From contig NZ_CP114786.1 in NCBI RefSeq assembly GCF_027359675.1, forward strand, positions 248,001-312,000: a DNA stretch of 64,000 nucleotides. Reading direction: 5' to 3'. Positions 8,503 through 17,297 of the stretch are shown here, one piece after another. The translations under genes and the position numbers were made by a program. Every line of letters begins with the position of its first letter. Position 1 is the first letter of the stretch. This DNA comes from Roseibium sp. Sym1 (GTDB lineage: Bacteria; Pseudomonadota; Alphaproteobacteria; Rhizobiales; Stappiaceae). The notes under the pieces were generated by a model. It saw nothing but the letters and a program-made list of their open reading frames with translations. It did no database searches and had not been told where the DNA came from.

Positions 8503-9999
8503 TCAGAACCGCGGGATATCAGGAAAAGGCAACTGGCCCTTGTGCACATGCATCTTGCCGAGTTCGGCGCAACGATGCAGCACCGGAAACACCTTGCCCG
8601 GATTGAGCAGGTGTTTCTCGTCAAAGGCGCACTTGACCCGTTGTTGCTGTTTCAGGTCGGCCTCGGAGAACATGTCCGTCATCAGGTCGCGCTTCTCGAT
8701 GCCGACCCCGTGTTCACCGGTCAGAACCCCGCCGACCTCGACGCACAGGCGCAGGATGTCCGCGCCGAAGGCTTCGGCGGCGTCAAGTTCCCCCGGCTTG
8801 TTGGCGTCATACAGGATCAGCGGATGCAGGTTGCCGTCGCCCGCGTGAAAGACATTGGCAACGCCAAGGCCGTGCTTGTCTCCCAGTTCGCGCATGCGGG
8901 CCAGGACCTTCGGCAATTCGCGCCGCGGGATCGTACCGTCCATGCACAGATAGTCCGGCGAGATCCGGCCGACCGCCGGAAAGGCTGCCTTGCGCCCCGC
9001 CCAGAACGTCATGCGCTCTTCCTCGTTTTCCGAGACGCGCAGGTGACTGGCCTTGTTGGCCCTGGCGATTTCCTCGACCCGTCCGATCAGGTAGTCCACT
9101 TCGCCTTCCGGTCCGTCCAGTTCGACGATCAGCAGGGCTTCCACGTCGCGCGGGTAACCGGCATTGACGAAATCTTCCGCGGCATGAATGGCCGGCTTGT
9201 CCATCATTTCCATGCCGCCGGGAATGATGCCCGCCGCGATGATGTCGGCCACGCAGCGGCCGCCGTCTTCGCTGGTGGGAAATCCGATCAGCAGGGCGCG
9301 CGCCGTTTCCGGTTTCTGCAGGATGCGCACGGTCACCTCGGTGACGACACCAAGCAACCCTTCCGACCCGGTCATCAGGGCCAGGAGGTCGTAACCTTCA
9401 CTGTCCAGATGCTTGCCGCCCAGCCGGATCACCTCGCCGTTGATCAGAACCATTTCCAGGCCGAGCACGTTGTTGGTGGTCAGACCGTATTTCAGGCAAT
9501 GCACGCCGCCCGAATTCTCGGCAATGTTGCCGCCGATGGAACAGGCGATCTGGGAGGACGGGTCCGGCGCGTAGTAGAAGCCTTCGTGTTCGACGGCCCT
9601 GGTAATGCCGAGATTGGTCACACCCGGCTGAACCACCACCGCCCGGTTGGCATAATCGATGTCGAGCACGCGATTGAATTTCATCATCGAAAGCAGCACA
9701 CCGTCTTCCAAAGGAAGAGCCCCACCCGACAAGGATGTCCCCGCTCCGCGCGGCACCACCTTGACGTCATGCTCATGACAGTATTTCAGCACCTTGGAGA
9801 CCTGTTCGACCGTCTCGGGCAGCACGACAATCAGCGGCAGTTGCCGGTAGGCCGTCAGGGCATCCGTTTCGTAGGCCCGCATTTCGCGCTCGTCATGGAT
9901 AACACCTTCCCCGGGCACGATGGCCTGCAGCGCGCTCAGGATTTCCTTGCGGCGGGCGATTACGGCCTGATCGGGGGGAGGCATCGCAATGGCGGTCAC
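8503..9999 (-). CDS. glcD: Glycolate oxidase FAD-linked catalytic subunit
   Basis: Catalytic flavoprotein that oxidises glycolate (and often D-lactate) to the 2-oxo acid. It has 498 residues: an FAD-binding PCMH domain with VPRGAGTSLSGGALP and IGGNIAENSGGVHCLKYG, then a FAD-oxidase C domain with NVFHAGDGNLHPLILYD and LTGEHGVGIEKR, the active-site signatures. I chose GTG 9999 because AAGGA sits about ten bases before it; ATG 9984 is the alternative. It is first gene of the operon and divergent from a LysR regulator 155 bp away. Confidence 0.95.
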   Translation of the reverse strand: MTAIAMPPPDQAVIARRKEILSALQAIVPGEGVIHDEREMRAYETDALTAYRQLPLIVVLPETVEQVSKVLKYCHEHDVKVVPRGAGTSLSGGALPLEDGVLLSMMKFNRVLDIDYANRAVVVQPGVTNLGITRAVEHEGFYYAPDPSSQIACSIGGNIAENSGGVHCLKYGLTTNNVLGLEMVLINGEVIRLGGKHLDSEGYDLLALMTGSEGLLGVVTEVTVRILQKPETARALLIGFPTSEDGGRCVADIIAAGIIPGGMEMMDKPAIHAAEDFVNAGYPRDVEALLIVELDGPEGEVDYLIGRVEEIARANKASHLRVSENEEERMTFWAGRKAAFPAVGRISPDYLCMDGTIPRRELPKVLARMRELGDKHGLGVANVFHAGDGNLHPLILYDANKPGELDAAEAFGADILRLCVEVGGVLTGEHGVGIEKRDLMTDMFSEADLKQQQRVKCAFDEKHLLNPGKVFPVLHRCAELGKMHVHKGQLPFPDIPRF

Positions 10000-10154
10000 G
10001 AATAATGATCCTTCTACTTTTTAGCCCATTGATCCAACAAGCTAGGTCTGACGTATGATAGTCGTGTAGTGCAACGCGTTTCCGCGAGTGTGGCAAGCTT
10101 CTTTGTCCGGGGAAACGTTCTGGAAATACTAATTGTCTTTCTGAGAGATTGAAA

Positions 10155-11099
10155 ATGAGCAATCTGACGGACATGGAGATTTTCGCAAGAGTGGTCAGCG
10201 CCGGCAGCATGTCGGCCGCCGGCCGCGAAATGGGACTGTCGCCGGCCGTGGTCTCCAAACGCATCCGCCGTCTTGAGGAAAAACTCGGCACGCGGCTTCT
10301 GCAACGCACCACCCGCCAGATTGCCATGACCGAGGCCGGCCAGGGCTTTTATGAAAGGGTCGTTGCCATTCTGGCTTCGGTTGAGGAGGCCGAGTCCTTT
10401 GTTTCCCGCGGATCCGCGAAAGCACGGGGCAATCTCAAGGTGGCCGTTCCAACGTCGTTCGGCCGGCTGCATATCGCGCCGCATCTGGGAACCTTCCTGA
10501 TGGAAAATCCGGACCTGTCCGTCAATCTGGATCTGTCCGACGACTTTGTCGACATCGTCGGCGACGGCTATGACCTTGCCATCCGCATTGCGGAACTGTC
10601 CGACAGCAGCCTCGTCGCCCGCCGCCTTGCGCCCGTTCACCGGGTCCTGTGCGCCAGCCCGGACTATGTCGCCAGGCATGGCACACCGGAAAGTATCGAC
10701 GATCTGTTGACCAACCATGTCACGATCGCGGCAACCAACCAGGATCCCTGGCGCCTGGCCGGCCCGAACGGCATCGAGACGGTTCGAACGCAGGCTCCCG
10801 TCAAAACCAATTCCAACGAAGTCGTGCGCGAGTGCGTGATGGCGGGTGTCGGCATCGCGCTGCGTTCCACCTGGGATGTCGGCCCGGAATTGCGCGAGGG
10901 AAAACTGCAGATCCTTCTGCCCCAGTACCGGGCTTCCAAGGATGTCGGGCTTTACGCGGTCTATCCGAGCCGCCAGTTCCTCCCCGCAAAGGTTCGCGTG
11001 TTCATCGACTTCCTCGCGGGCCTCTACGGTTCGTCTCCCTACTGGGATGCCGGACTTGAAGAATGGCTGAGGTTGCCCAGCAACGCGCAGGCGGGTTGA
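10155..11099 (+). CDS. LysR-family transcriptional regulator, divergent from glcD
   Basis: 314 residues from ATG 10155. The N-terminal winged helix-turn-helix (MEIFARVVSAGSMSAAGREMG, then SPAVVSKRIRRLEEKLGTRLLQRTTRQ) and a periplasmic-binding-like effector domain are complete. It is the group of LysR proteins that prefer LysR-type autoregulation from a shared divergent promoter. Its position 155 bp from glcD makes it the obvious candidate regulator of glycolate oxidation, where E. coli uses the GntR protein GlcC. An inverted CGTTTCC/GGAAACG pair (10077-10083 and 10111-10117) lies in the shared region. The target is inferred from position only. Confidence 0.88.
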   Translation: MSNLTDMEIFARVVSAGSMSAAGREMGLSPAVVSKRIRRLEEKLGTRLLQRTTRQIAMTEAGQGFYERVVAILASVEEAESFVSRGSAKARGNLKVAVPTSFGRLHIAPHLGTFLMENPDLSVNLDLSDDFVDIVGDGYDLAIRIAELSDSSLVARRLAPVHRVLCASPDYVARHGTPESIDDLLTNHVTIAATNQDPWRLAGPNGIETVRTQAPVKTNSNEVVRECVMAGVGIALRSTWDVGPELREGKLQILLPQYRASKDVGLYAVYPSRQFLPAKVRVFIDFLAGLYGSSPYWDAGLEEWLRLPSNAQAG

Positions 11100-11236
11100 T
11101 TACTCCTGAAATCAAACTTTATAGTGCCACCGGCCGACAGGCCCGGAGCGGCTGCGACGGTGCGTCGCTTGCATCCGCACCGGGCATCCTGTTCTGTTGT
11201 CCGCGGGTGCAATCGCCCGAACCGAGGGAGAAACAT

Positions 11237-11632
11237 ATGCAGCGACTGCTGATTATCGCCGGAACCGCGCTTCTGGCCCTGACCGTCCAGGCGAGCGCCG
11301 ACGGCGATGCCGCCAAGGGCGAAAAAGTATTCCGCAAGTGCAAGGCGTGCCATGCCGTTGGCCCCGACGCCAAGAACAAGGTCGGCCCTGAACTGAACGG
11401 CATTGTCGGTCGCGACTGGGGTGCGGTCGAAGGCTACAAATATTCAAACGACCTCCTTGAAATGAGCGACGGCAAGGTCTGGGACGTCGAAACGCTCGAC
11501 GCCTATCTGACCAAGCCGAAGGACATGATCCCCAAGGGCAAGATGGCCTTTGCCGGTCTGCGCAAGGAAGACGACCGGGCCGATGTGATCGCCTACCTGG
11601 CCCAGTTCAATGCCGAGGGTGGGACCGAGTAG
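11237..11632 (+). CDS. Class I cytochrome c (c2/c550-like)
   Basis: 131-residue periplasmic electron carrier. A signal peptide ends near VQASA (residue 21), heme attaches at C35KAC38H39, and the sixth ligand is M103 in PKGKMAF. The KVGPELNGIVGRDW and KPKDMIPKGKMAF strings are typical of mitochondrial-like cytochrome c2. ATG 11237 has GAGAAA upstream and starts the signal peptide. It stands between the glycolate and lactate modules, so it could take electrons from either, but it is monocistronic with its own terminator and may serve the general respiratory chain. Confidence 0.93.
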   Translation: MQRLLIIAGTALLALTVQASADGDAAKGEKVFRKCKACHAVGPDAKNKVGPELNGIVGRDWGAVEGYKYSNDLLEMSDGKVWDVETLDAYLTKPKDMIPKGKMAFAGLRKEDDRADVIAYLAQFNAEGGTE

Positions 11633-11658
11633 GACCACGGAAATCTGCGGACAACATC

Positions 11659-11685
11659 AGGCCGGCACGTCCCGGCCTTTTGTTT
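11659..11685 (+). terminator. Terminator after cytochrome c
   Basis: AGGCCGG/CCGGCCT stem (11659-11665 with 11672-11678) followed by TTTTGTTT. It lies 27 bases after the cytochrome c stop and before the convergent DUF3422 gene. Confidence 0.8.
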
Positions 11686-11710
11686 GTCCGGAGCCCGCCA
11701 GACCGGCAAG

Positions 11711-13009
11711 TCAGTGCTCGCCGTGCTGCTGGCGGATGCGCTTGACGGTCCACCAGATCACCAGGACGACCACCGGCACCGCCAGTCCGGTCATGATATT
11801 GGCATCCGGCAATCGAAGCCCGGTTCCCTTGGCCGCCTTGGCCAGATAGGAAATCAGTCCGACGACATAATAGCTGACGGCCGCGACCGAGAGGCCCTCG
11901 ACCGTCTGCTGCAGGCGCAGTTGCAGTTGCGCACGGCGGTTCATGGATTCCAGCAGGGACCGGTTCTGGTCCTCCAGCTCCACATCGACGCGCGTGCGCA
12001 GCAGGGTCGTTGCCCGGGCCAGTTTTCTGGACAGCATCGCCTGGCGGTCCTCGATCGCCTGGCAGGTGCGCATGGCCGGAGCAAGCCGGCGGACCAGGAA
12101 CGACGCCATCGACAATTCGCCCGGGGCCGCTTCTTCCCGCAGAGCCTCAAGGCGCGCCCTGACGATCTGGTCATAGGCGCGGCTGGCACCGAAGCGGAAC
12201 GTGCTGGCGGTCGCGCCTGCCTCAAGTGCCGCCGCCAGGGCGCTCAGCTTGTCGAGCAGATCCTGGTTCGCCCCAAGCGCCGACGTGTCCTTCATCTGAC
12301 CGGTCAGCTCCGCCAGCTCGAGTTCAAAGCGCCTGATTTCGGGTTGAAGACTGGTGGCCTCGAACAGGCCGAGCATGGCCAGGGTGCGGTAGGTCTCCAC
12401 CTCCAGAAGACGTTGCACGATCGCGCCGGTCTGGACTTCGCTCATGGTCCGGTTGCAGACCAGGATCCGCGTCATGCCGTCACCGTCCTGGCGGAAGTCG
12501 GTGGCGGCCATGGCGGCTCCGTCCTCCAGCGTCGAGACAGTCATGCTGCTCTCGTCGAATTGGCTGCGCCACTCGATCGTGTCGTCGCCGCCCCGCACCT
12601 CGAGGCGCACAGCCACGAGCAGGTCGCCCGGCGCATGGAAGGCCGCGCCGAAAGGATGGTTGATCGGCACGCGTCCGAAGATGGTCTGCGTATGAGCGGC
12701 CCCGTCCCAGGTATAGGTCGTGAATTCGGCGTGCTGTTCCCAGCTCAGTGTGCCGCCGCCAAAGGGGATCGTATGATGGCGCGCCCCCGGGGCCGGGCCG
12801 TGTCCGCCTCTGGACACGCAGAATTCGGTCAGCCAGGCATGATCGCGCGCAGCTTCATCGGCGTCGGTCAGAAAGGCGTAGTGCAGCAATGTGCGCGGAC
12901 AGCCGATTGCCCGGAACGGACGCGCATGGACCTCTCCCAGGACCTTTTCCCTCAAGGGAGACGTCCGAAAGGTCGGAAAGGACGACCCGTTTTCTGACCC
13001 CTGTTCCAA
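11711..13009 (-). CDS. DUF3422 family membrane-anchored protein
   Basis: 432 residues, family of unknown function. The N-terminal part holds the family's LREKVLGEVHARPF string. The middle is helical, and the C-terminus has two membrane segments (VAAVSYYVVGLISYLAKAA and IMTGLAVPVVVLVIWWTVK), the second followed by the basic tail KRIRQQHGEH. The start seems to be TTG 13009: GAGGA lies seven bases upstream and no ATG is available near the family start. It is unrelated by sequence to its neighbours, although DUF3422 genes are common in alphaproteobacterial chromosomes. Confidence 0.85.
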   Translation of the reverse strand: MEQGSENGSSFPTFRTSPLREKVLGEVHARPFRAIGCPRTLLHYAFLTDADEAARDHAWLTEFCVSRGGHGPAPGARHHTIPFGGGTLSWEQHAEFTTYTWDGAAHTQTIFGRVPINHPFGAAFHAPGDLLVAVRLEVRGGDDTIEWRSQFDESSMTVSTLEDGAAMAATDFRQDGDGMTRILVCNRTMSEVQTGAIVQRLLEVETYRTLAMLGLFEATSLQPEIRRFELELAELTGQMKDTSALGANQDLLDKLSALAAALEAGATASTFRFGASRAYDQIVRARLEALREEAAPGELSMASFLVRRLAPAMRTCQAIEDRQAMLSRKLARATTLLRTRVDVELEDQNRSLLESMNRRAQLQLRLQQTVEGLSVAAVSYYVVGLISYLAKAAKGTGLRLPDANIMTGLAVPVVVLVIWWTVKRIRQQHGEH

Positions 13010-13133
13010 TATGCGATCCTCGACGAAAGTAGTGCATCTCTCTCCTCACATTCCCTGAAGGAACCCCGGAAACCAACCGGGATTTTCGAGGTTGTGGCGA
13101 AATGACTGTGCGGCGCGACATTTCCGCAACAAG

Positions 13134-13158
13134 AATTGGATAAAAAAATTGACCAATT
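13134..13158 (+). promoter_or_regulatory. Candidate GntR/LldR operator
   Basis: AATTGACCAATT (13147-13158) is a perfect inverted repeat with half-site AATTG and centre AC. A further AATTGG is found at 13134-13139, forming a wider AATTGG...CCAATT pair. This resembles the AATTGG/CCAATT half-sites of E. coli LldR and PdhR. It lies about 50 bases before lldR, which fits autoregulation of lldR-lldD. Not tested. Confidence 0.5.
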
Positions 13159-13204
13159 TCGATTTTGTGGCTAGGATCCTGCCGTCAAGGAGATGAAAAG
13201 CGCC

Positions 13205-13981
13205 ATGTTCCGGCCCGTCGACCATCAGAAAACCGCCCTCGCAGCGGTCGAGCAGATCGAGGATCTGATCCTGAAGGGCGTTCTGAAGTCCGGCGACCGC
13301 CTTCCGGCCGAGCGGGACCTGGCCGAACAGATGACGGTCTCGCGGCCGGTCCTGCGTGATGCCCTGAAGATCCTGGAGGAACGGCAACTCGTCGAGGCCC
13401 GCCGGGGCGGCGGGACCTTCGTTGCCGACCTGATCGGCCCGATCTTTTCCGAGGCGATCGTTCAGCTGATCGCCCGGCACCCCTCCGCCAAGACCGACTA
13501 TTTCGAATTTCGCAGGGGGATCGAAGGCCAGGCGGCGGCGCTGGCGGCCCGGCGCGCGGCTCCATCCGATCTCGACCGGCTGGATGATATCGTCGACCAG
13601 ATGAAGGTGGCGCACGAGATGGGCGAGCTGGCCACGGAGAGCCGGCTGGACGTGGCTTTCCACCACGCGGTCGGCGAAGCCGCGCACAATGTGGTCCTGT
13701 TGCACACGCTGCGCTCCTGCTACCGCCTTCTGGAGAACGGCGTCTTCTACAATCGCGGCCGGCTGTATCATCATCCGACGGCCCGGATAGAGCTGCTTGC
13801 GCAGCACATCGCCATTGCCGGGGCCATCCGGGCAGGCGACGCCGAAGCCGCGCGGCAGGCCTCCGAAGACCATATCGACTATGTGCAGAACACGCTGAAC
13901 GAGGCCGAAGACCTTGACCAGCGCGAAAAGCTTGCCGGACTCCGGCGCCCCAAGACCGAAAAACCAACCCCTCGTTCCTGA
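13205..13981 (+). CDS. lldR: FadR/GntR-family regulator of L-lactate use
   Basis: 258 residues from ATG 13205. The GntR winged helix (LILKGVLKSGDRLPAERDLA, then VSRPVLRDALKILEERQLVEARRGGGTFV) is followed by an FCD effector domain whose metal/ligand residues (D in RLDVAFHHAVG and the two late His) are seen. ATG 13205 is preferred because AAGGAG is 12 bases upstream; at ATG 13193 it would touch the start codon. The stop is 18 bp before lldD, so the two form an operon. The specific lactate call rests on that linkage. Confidence 0.85.
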   Translation: MFRPVDHQKTALAAVEQIEDLILKGVLKSGDRLPAERDLAEQMTVSRPVLRDALKILEERQLVEARRGGGTFVADLIGPIFSEAIVQLIARHPSAKTDYFEFRRGIEGQAAALAARRAAPSDLDRLDDIVDQMKVAHEMGELATESRLDVAFHHAVGEAAHNVVLLHTLRSCYRLLENGVFYNRGRLYHHPTARIELLAQHIAIAGAIRAGDAEAARQASEDHIDYVQNTLNEAEDLDQREKLAGLRRPKTEKPTPRS

Positions 13982-13999
13982 TATTCGGGAGGAACTCCG

Positions 14000-15136
14000 A
14001 TGACTGTTGTTACCGACGTAGCCGACTTGCAGGCCCTCGCCCGGCGGCGGGTGCCGCGAATGTTCTACCAATATGCCGATACCGGATCCTGGACCCAGAG
14101 CACCTACCGCGACAACGAGGCGGCCCTGCAGCGCCAGAAGCTGCGCCAGCGGGTGGCGCGCAACATCGACAACCGCTCGCTCAAGACGACCATGATCGGC
14201 CAGGACGTGTCGATGCCGGTCGCCCTCGCACCGGTCGGCCTGACCGGCATGCAGCATGCCGACGGCGAGATCCTCGCTGCCCAGGCCGCCGAGGAATTCG
14301 GCGTGCCGTTCACCCTGTCGACCATGAGCGTCTGTTCCATCGAGGATGTTGCGGAGAACACCAAGAACCCGTTCTGGTTCCAGCTCTATGTCATGCGCGA
14401 CCGCGGCTTTTCGGAAAACCTGATGCAGCGGGCGACCGCTGCCGGTTGCTCGGCGCTGGTGCTGACGCTCGACCTGCAGGTGCTCGGCCAGCGTCACCAG
14501 GACATCAAGAACGGTCTGTCGACCCCGCCCAAGCCGAAGCTGGACGTCCTTATCGACCTCGCCTTCAAGCCGCGCTGGTGCTGGAACATGCTGCAGACCA
14601 GGCGTCACCAGTTCGGTAACATCCACGGCCATGTCTCCGGCGTCGACGACATGACGTCGCTGGCGGAATGGACCAACAGCCAGTTCGACCCGACGCTCGA
14701 CTGGTCGTCCGTCGAATGGGTCAAGAAACACTGGGACCGCAAGCTGATCCTCAAGGGCATCAACGATGTCGAGGATGCGAAGATCGCCGCGGAACTCGGC
14801 GCCGACGCCATCGTCGTCTCCAACCATGGCGGCCGCCAGCTCGACGGGGCGCTTGCCTCCTATGACGTGCTGGCCGACATCGTCGATGCGGTCGGCGACA
14901 AGATCGAAGTGCATTTCGACGGCGGCATCCGTTCGGGCCAGGACATCTTCAAGGCCGTCGCCACGGGTGCGCACAGCACCTATATCGGCCGTGCCTTCAT
15001 CTACGGCCTCGGCGCCATGGGCAAGGCGGGCGTGACCAAGGTTCTGGAAATCATGCGCAAGGAACTGGATGTCACCATGGGCCTGTGCGGCGAGACCGAC
15101 ATCACCAAGGTCGGCCGGCACAACCTGGTGCTTTGA
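14000..15136 (+). CDS. lldD: FMN-dependent L-lactate dehydrogenase
   Basis: Oxidises L-lactate to pyruvate and passes electrons to the quinone pool or cytochrome c. 378 residues with the alpha-hydroxyacid oxidase fold. Key signatures are PRMFYQYADTGSW, LAPVGLTGMQHADGE, FQLYVMRDRG, LILKGIN with the FMN lysine, SNHGGRQLDGA with the catalytic His and Arg, and DGGIRSGQDIFKA. GGAGGAA precedes the start. The 3' end overlaps the convergent AraC gene by 35 bp. Other 2-hydroxyacids are possible substrates; L-lactate is preferred because of the FadR/LldR partner. Confidence 0.93.
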   Translation: MTVVTDVADLQALARRRVPRMFYQYADTGSWTQSTYRDNEAALQRQKLRQRVARNIDNRSLKTTMIGQDVSMPVALAPVGLTGMQHADGEILAAQAAEEFGVPFTLSTMSVCSIEDVAENTKNPFWFQLYVMRDRGFSENLMQRATAAGCSALVLTLDLQVLGQRHQDIKNGLSTPPKPKLDVLIDLAFKPRWCWNMLQTRRHQFGNIHGHVSGVDDMTSLAEWTNSQFDPTLDWSSVEWVKKHWDRKLILKGINDVEDAKIAAELGADAIVVSNHGGRQLDGALASYDVLADIVDAVGDKIEVHFDGGIRSGQDIFKAVATGAHSTYIGRAFIYGLGAMGKAGVTKVLEIMRKELDVTMGLCGETDITKVGRHNLVL

Positions 15137-15926
15137 CCCTCGCCAGATCGGACGGAACGATCCCGAGGCGGTTCTTGAAGCAGGTCGCCATGTGACCTTG
15201 TGACGAAAATCCCGCTGCCGCTGCGACTTCCGCCAGCGGCAGCCGGGTGTCCGCGATCAGCCGGCGCGCCCGCTGCAGCCGGCGGCTCAGGATGAAATCA
15301 TAGGGCGACTGGCCGCAACAGGCGGCGAAGGCGCGGCTCAGGAAACTCGCCGACACGCCGATGTCGCGCGCGATACCGGCCACGGTCAGCCCCGTTTCCA
15401 GGTTGGCCTCGATCAGGTCCGTGACACGGCGGAAGCGGGACGGTGTCATCCAGCGGGCCGCTTTCGCCTGGCTGTTTCGCATTTCAACCGCGCCAGTCAG
15501 ACGGGCGATCCAGGTCTCCGCGTCCAGAGCCTCCGGCGTCTTGCCTGCCAGCAGCCACTTGCGGATTTCGCTTGCAGCGCGGAGAGCGCCGGGCACCTGG
15601 ATGTTTGTCCGGTACGCCCGCGTTTCCAGACTGATCCCGCGCCCGCTGATCTGGAGATATTCCCCACCCGTGCCGGAACCGGACCGGACATCGCAGCCCC
15701 CCGGCGTCAGCGCGAGCGAATTCGGCAGGCGGCAGAACGGCACGCGCCTGTCCGCTCCGATGGCATGGCTGCCGCGCTGCAGGTCGAAGGCAAACCCGAC
15801 CGTGTCGTCCGGGGCGACAAAGCCGATGTCATAGGCAGCCGCGGGCAACAGCGTGAGCCGATGGCCCGCGACCGTCAGCCTTCGCGGCCGGAGCGCAGCA
15901 TTGCCCTGTTCGGGATCCGGTGTCAT
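15102..15926 (-). CDS. AraC-family transcriptional regulator
   Basis: 274 residues from ATG 15926. The C-terminal AraC DNA-binding domain is complete, with two helix-turn-helix units (LTVAGIARDIGVSASFLSRAF and LPLAEVAAAAGFSSQGHMATCF). The N-terminal part is a divergent sensor domain with no motif I recognise. Its 3' end overlaps lldD tail to tail by 35 bp. Its start is 126 bp from the divergent PLP-dependent dehydratase, the likeliest target. A longer frame reaching 16301 only mirrors the dehydratase on the other strand. Confidence 0.87.
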   Translation of the reverse strand: MTPDPEQGNAALRPRRLTVAGHRLTLLPAAAYDIGFVAPDDTVGFAFDLQRGSHAIGADRRVPFCRLPNSLALTPGGCDVRSGSGTGGEYLQISGRGISLETRAYRTNIQVPGALRAASEIRKWLLAGKTPEALDAETWIARLTGAVEMRNSQAKAARWMTPSRFRRVTDLIEANLETGLTVAGIARDIGVSASFLSRAFAACCGQSPYDFILSRRLQRARRLIADTRLPLAEVAAAAGFSSQGHMATCFKNRLGIVPSDLARVKAPGCAGRPW

Positions 15927-16052
15927 GGCCACACCCTGACGGAGCCGGTCCCCGGAGGCAAGCGCGTTCCGGTTCAGGATTTTGAAAGACAATCGTCCGG
16001 CAGCCGGGCTATCACCGGGGCTGAACAAACGCCGCACCAACAGAGCCTGACC

Positions 16053-17030
16053 ATGACCCCTCTCTTCACGCTGGATGACCTCGACGCCGCCCTGCCGATT
16101 GTCCGCCGCCTGGTTCCCGAAACACCGGCCTATGCCTGGCCGCTGCTGAAGGAACGCTTCGGCGTCGATATCGCGGTCAAGCACGAGAACCACACGCCGA
16201 TAGGCGCCTTCAAGGCGCGCAGTTCGATCGTCTTCATCCAGAAACACATCGACGAAAACGGCCGGCCTGCCGGCGTCGTCACGGCCACACGCGGCAATCA
16301 CGGCCAGTCGATGGCACTTGCCGCCCGAACCCTGGGCCTGCCCGCGACGATCGTCGTGCCCGAGGGCAACGCGGAAGGCAAGAACCGGGCAATGCAGGCC
16401 TTTGGCGCGGAGCTTGTGATCGACGGTCGCGACTTCGACATCTCACGGCGCACCGCCCAGCGGCTTGCCGAAGAACGCGGTCTGCTGATGGTTCCGAGTT
16501 TTCACAAGAACATTGTGCTCGGGGTCGGAACCTATGCGCTTGAATTCTTCCGCGCGCATCCGGATCTCGATGTTGTCTATGCGCCGGTCGGAATGGGTTC
16601 CGGCGTCTGCGGCCTGATCACGGTCCGCGACCTGCTCGGCCTGAAGACCGAGATCGTTCCTGTGGTCACCGAAAATGCCCCCGCATACGCCCTCTCCTTC
16701 AGCGCCGGCAAAGTCGTCACCACCGAGACGGCAAAGACATTCGCCGACGGCATGGCCTGCCGGGAACCTCTTCAGGAGGCCCTGGACATCCTGACAGCAG
16801 GCGCGGACCGGATCGTGACCGTCTCGGTTGACGAGATCGCCGAGGCCATCAGGGTCCTCTTCGCCGACACGCACAACCTTGCCGAAGGCGCCGGCGCGGC
16901 GGCACTTGCCGCACTCGCCAAGGACAGGGCACGGCTCAAAGGCAAGACAGCCGGCATCATTCTCTCCGGCGGCAATCTGGACGAAGCCATGATGCAGACG
17001 GTTCTGGGGGGTGGCACGCCGGTGGTTTGA
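16053..17030 (+). CDS. PLP-dependent threonine/serine dehydratase-like protein
   Basis: 325 residues, fold-type II PLP enzyme, probably a deaminating dehydratase of a hydroxy amino acid. The cofactor lysine is K54 in TPIGAFKARSS, and RGNHGQ (80-85) is the substrate loop. The phosphate-binding loop is GMGSGVCG (180-187) in place of the usual tetraglycine GGGGL, which sets it apart from IlvA/TdcB and makes the substrate uncertain. No ACT domain, so no allosteric control by isoleucine. Relatives in this group include EutB of hydroxyectoine breakdown, but no other eut genes are here. Divergent from the AraC gene. Confidence 0.8.
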   Translation: MTPLFTLDDLDAALPIVRRLVPETPAYAWPLLKERFGVDIAVKHENHTPIGAFKARSSIVFIQKHIDENGRPAGVVTATRGNHGQSMALAARTLGLPATIVVPEGNAEGKNRAMQAFGAELVIDGRDFDISRRTAQRLAEERGLLMVPSFHKNIVLGVGTYALEFFRAHPDLDVVYAPVGMGSGVCGLITVRDLLGLKTEIVPVVTENAPAYALSFSAGKVVTTETAKTFADGMACREPLQEALDILTAGADRIVTVSVDEIAEAIRVLFADTHNLAEGAGAAALAALAKDRARLKGKTAGIILSGGNLDEAMMQTVLGGGTPVV

Positions 17031-17059
17031 TAGCAGCCTCCTCTTGGGAGAACCCCGCG

Positions 17060-17118
17060 GTTCGGGAGCAAGCAGCCGATCTTTCAAGACAGCGCTGCCG
17101 CGCTTCCTCAGGATGAAG
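17060..17118 (+). repeat. Single unit of a dispersed palindromic repeat
   Basis: The segment shares long identity with the second unit at 47709-47766: TTCGGGA-CAAGC-GCCG, then CTT-C-AGACAGCGCT, then CGCGCTTCCTCAGGATGA. The same family occurs as an inverted pair at 41754-41902. These are REP-like intergenic elements. Confidence 0.7.
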
Positions 17119-17170
17119 TTGGGTGTTGGGGCCAGCCTTGTTTTGGCGGTACAGGCGGCGCCCCAAAGAC

Positions 17171-17200
17171 GTTGTCCTTCCCGCGAAAGCGGGATCCAGG
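17171..17200 (+). repeat. Short CCCGCGAAAGCGGG-type intergenic hairpin
   Basis: TTCCCGCGAAAGCGGGATCCAG forms a five-base stem with GAAA loop. Similar sequences are common repeats in high-GC proteobacteria. Nothing else is recognisable in the 267-bp gap 17031-17297. Confidence 0.5.
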
Positions 17201-17297
17201 ACACTCCATCAGCTCTGTGATCCAACAACCGGCGCCGGCGGCAGGAACGACAAGTCAGGGAGGTATGTCCGCCGAACCAGTCAGGTGCCTTTTCAAT

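Noticed and set aside
7354..10005. 883-residue open frame on the plus strand
   Set aside because: Antisense to glcD/glcE, whose proteins have clear motifs; the translated frame is Arg/His/Gln-rich without family character. GC-rich codon use creates long shadow frames.
13046..15121. 691-residue open frame on the minus strand
   Set aside because: Mirror of lldR and lldD; crosses two genes and their spacer.
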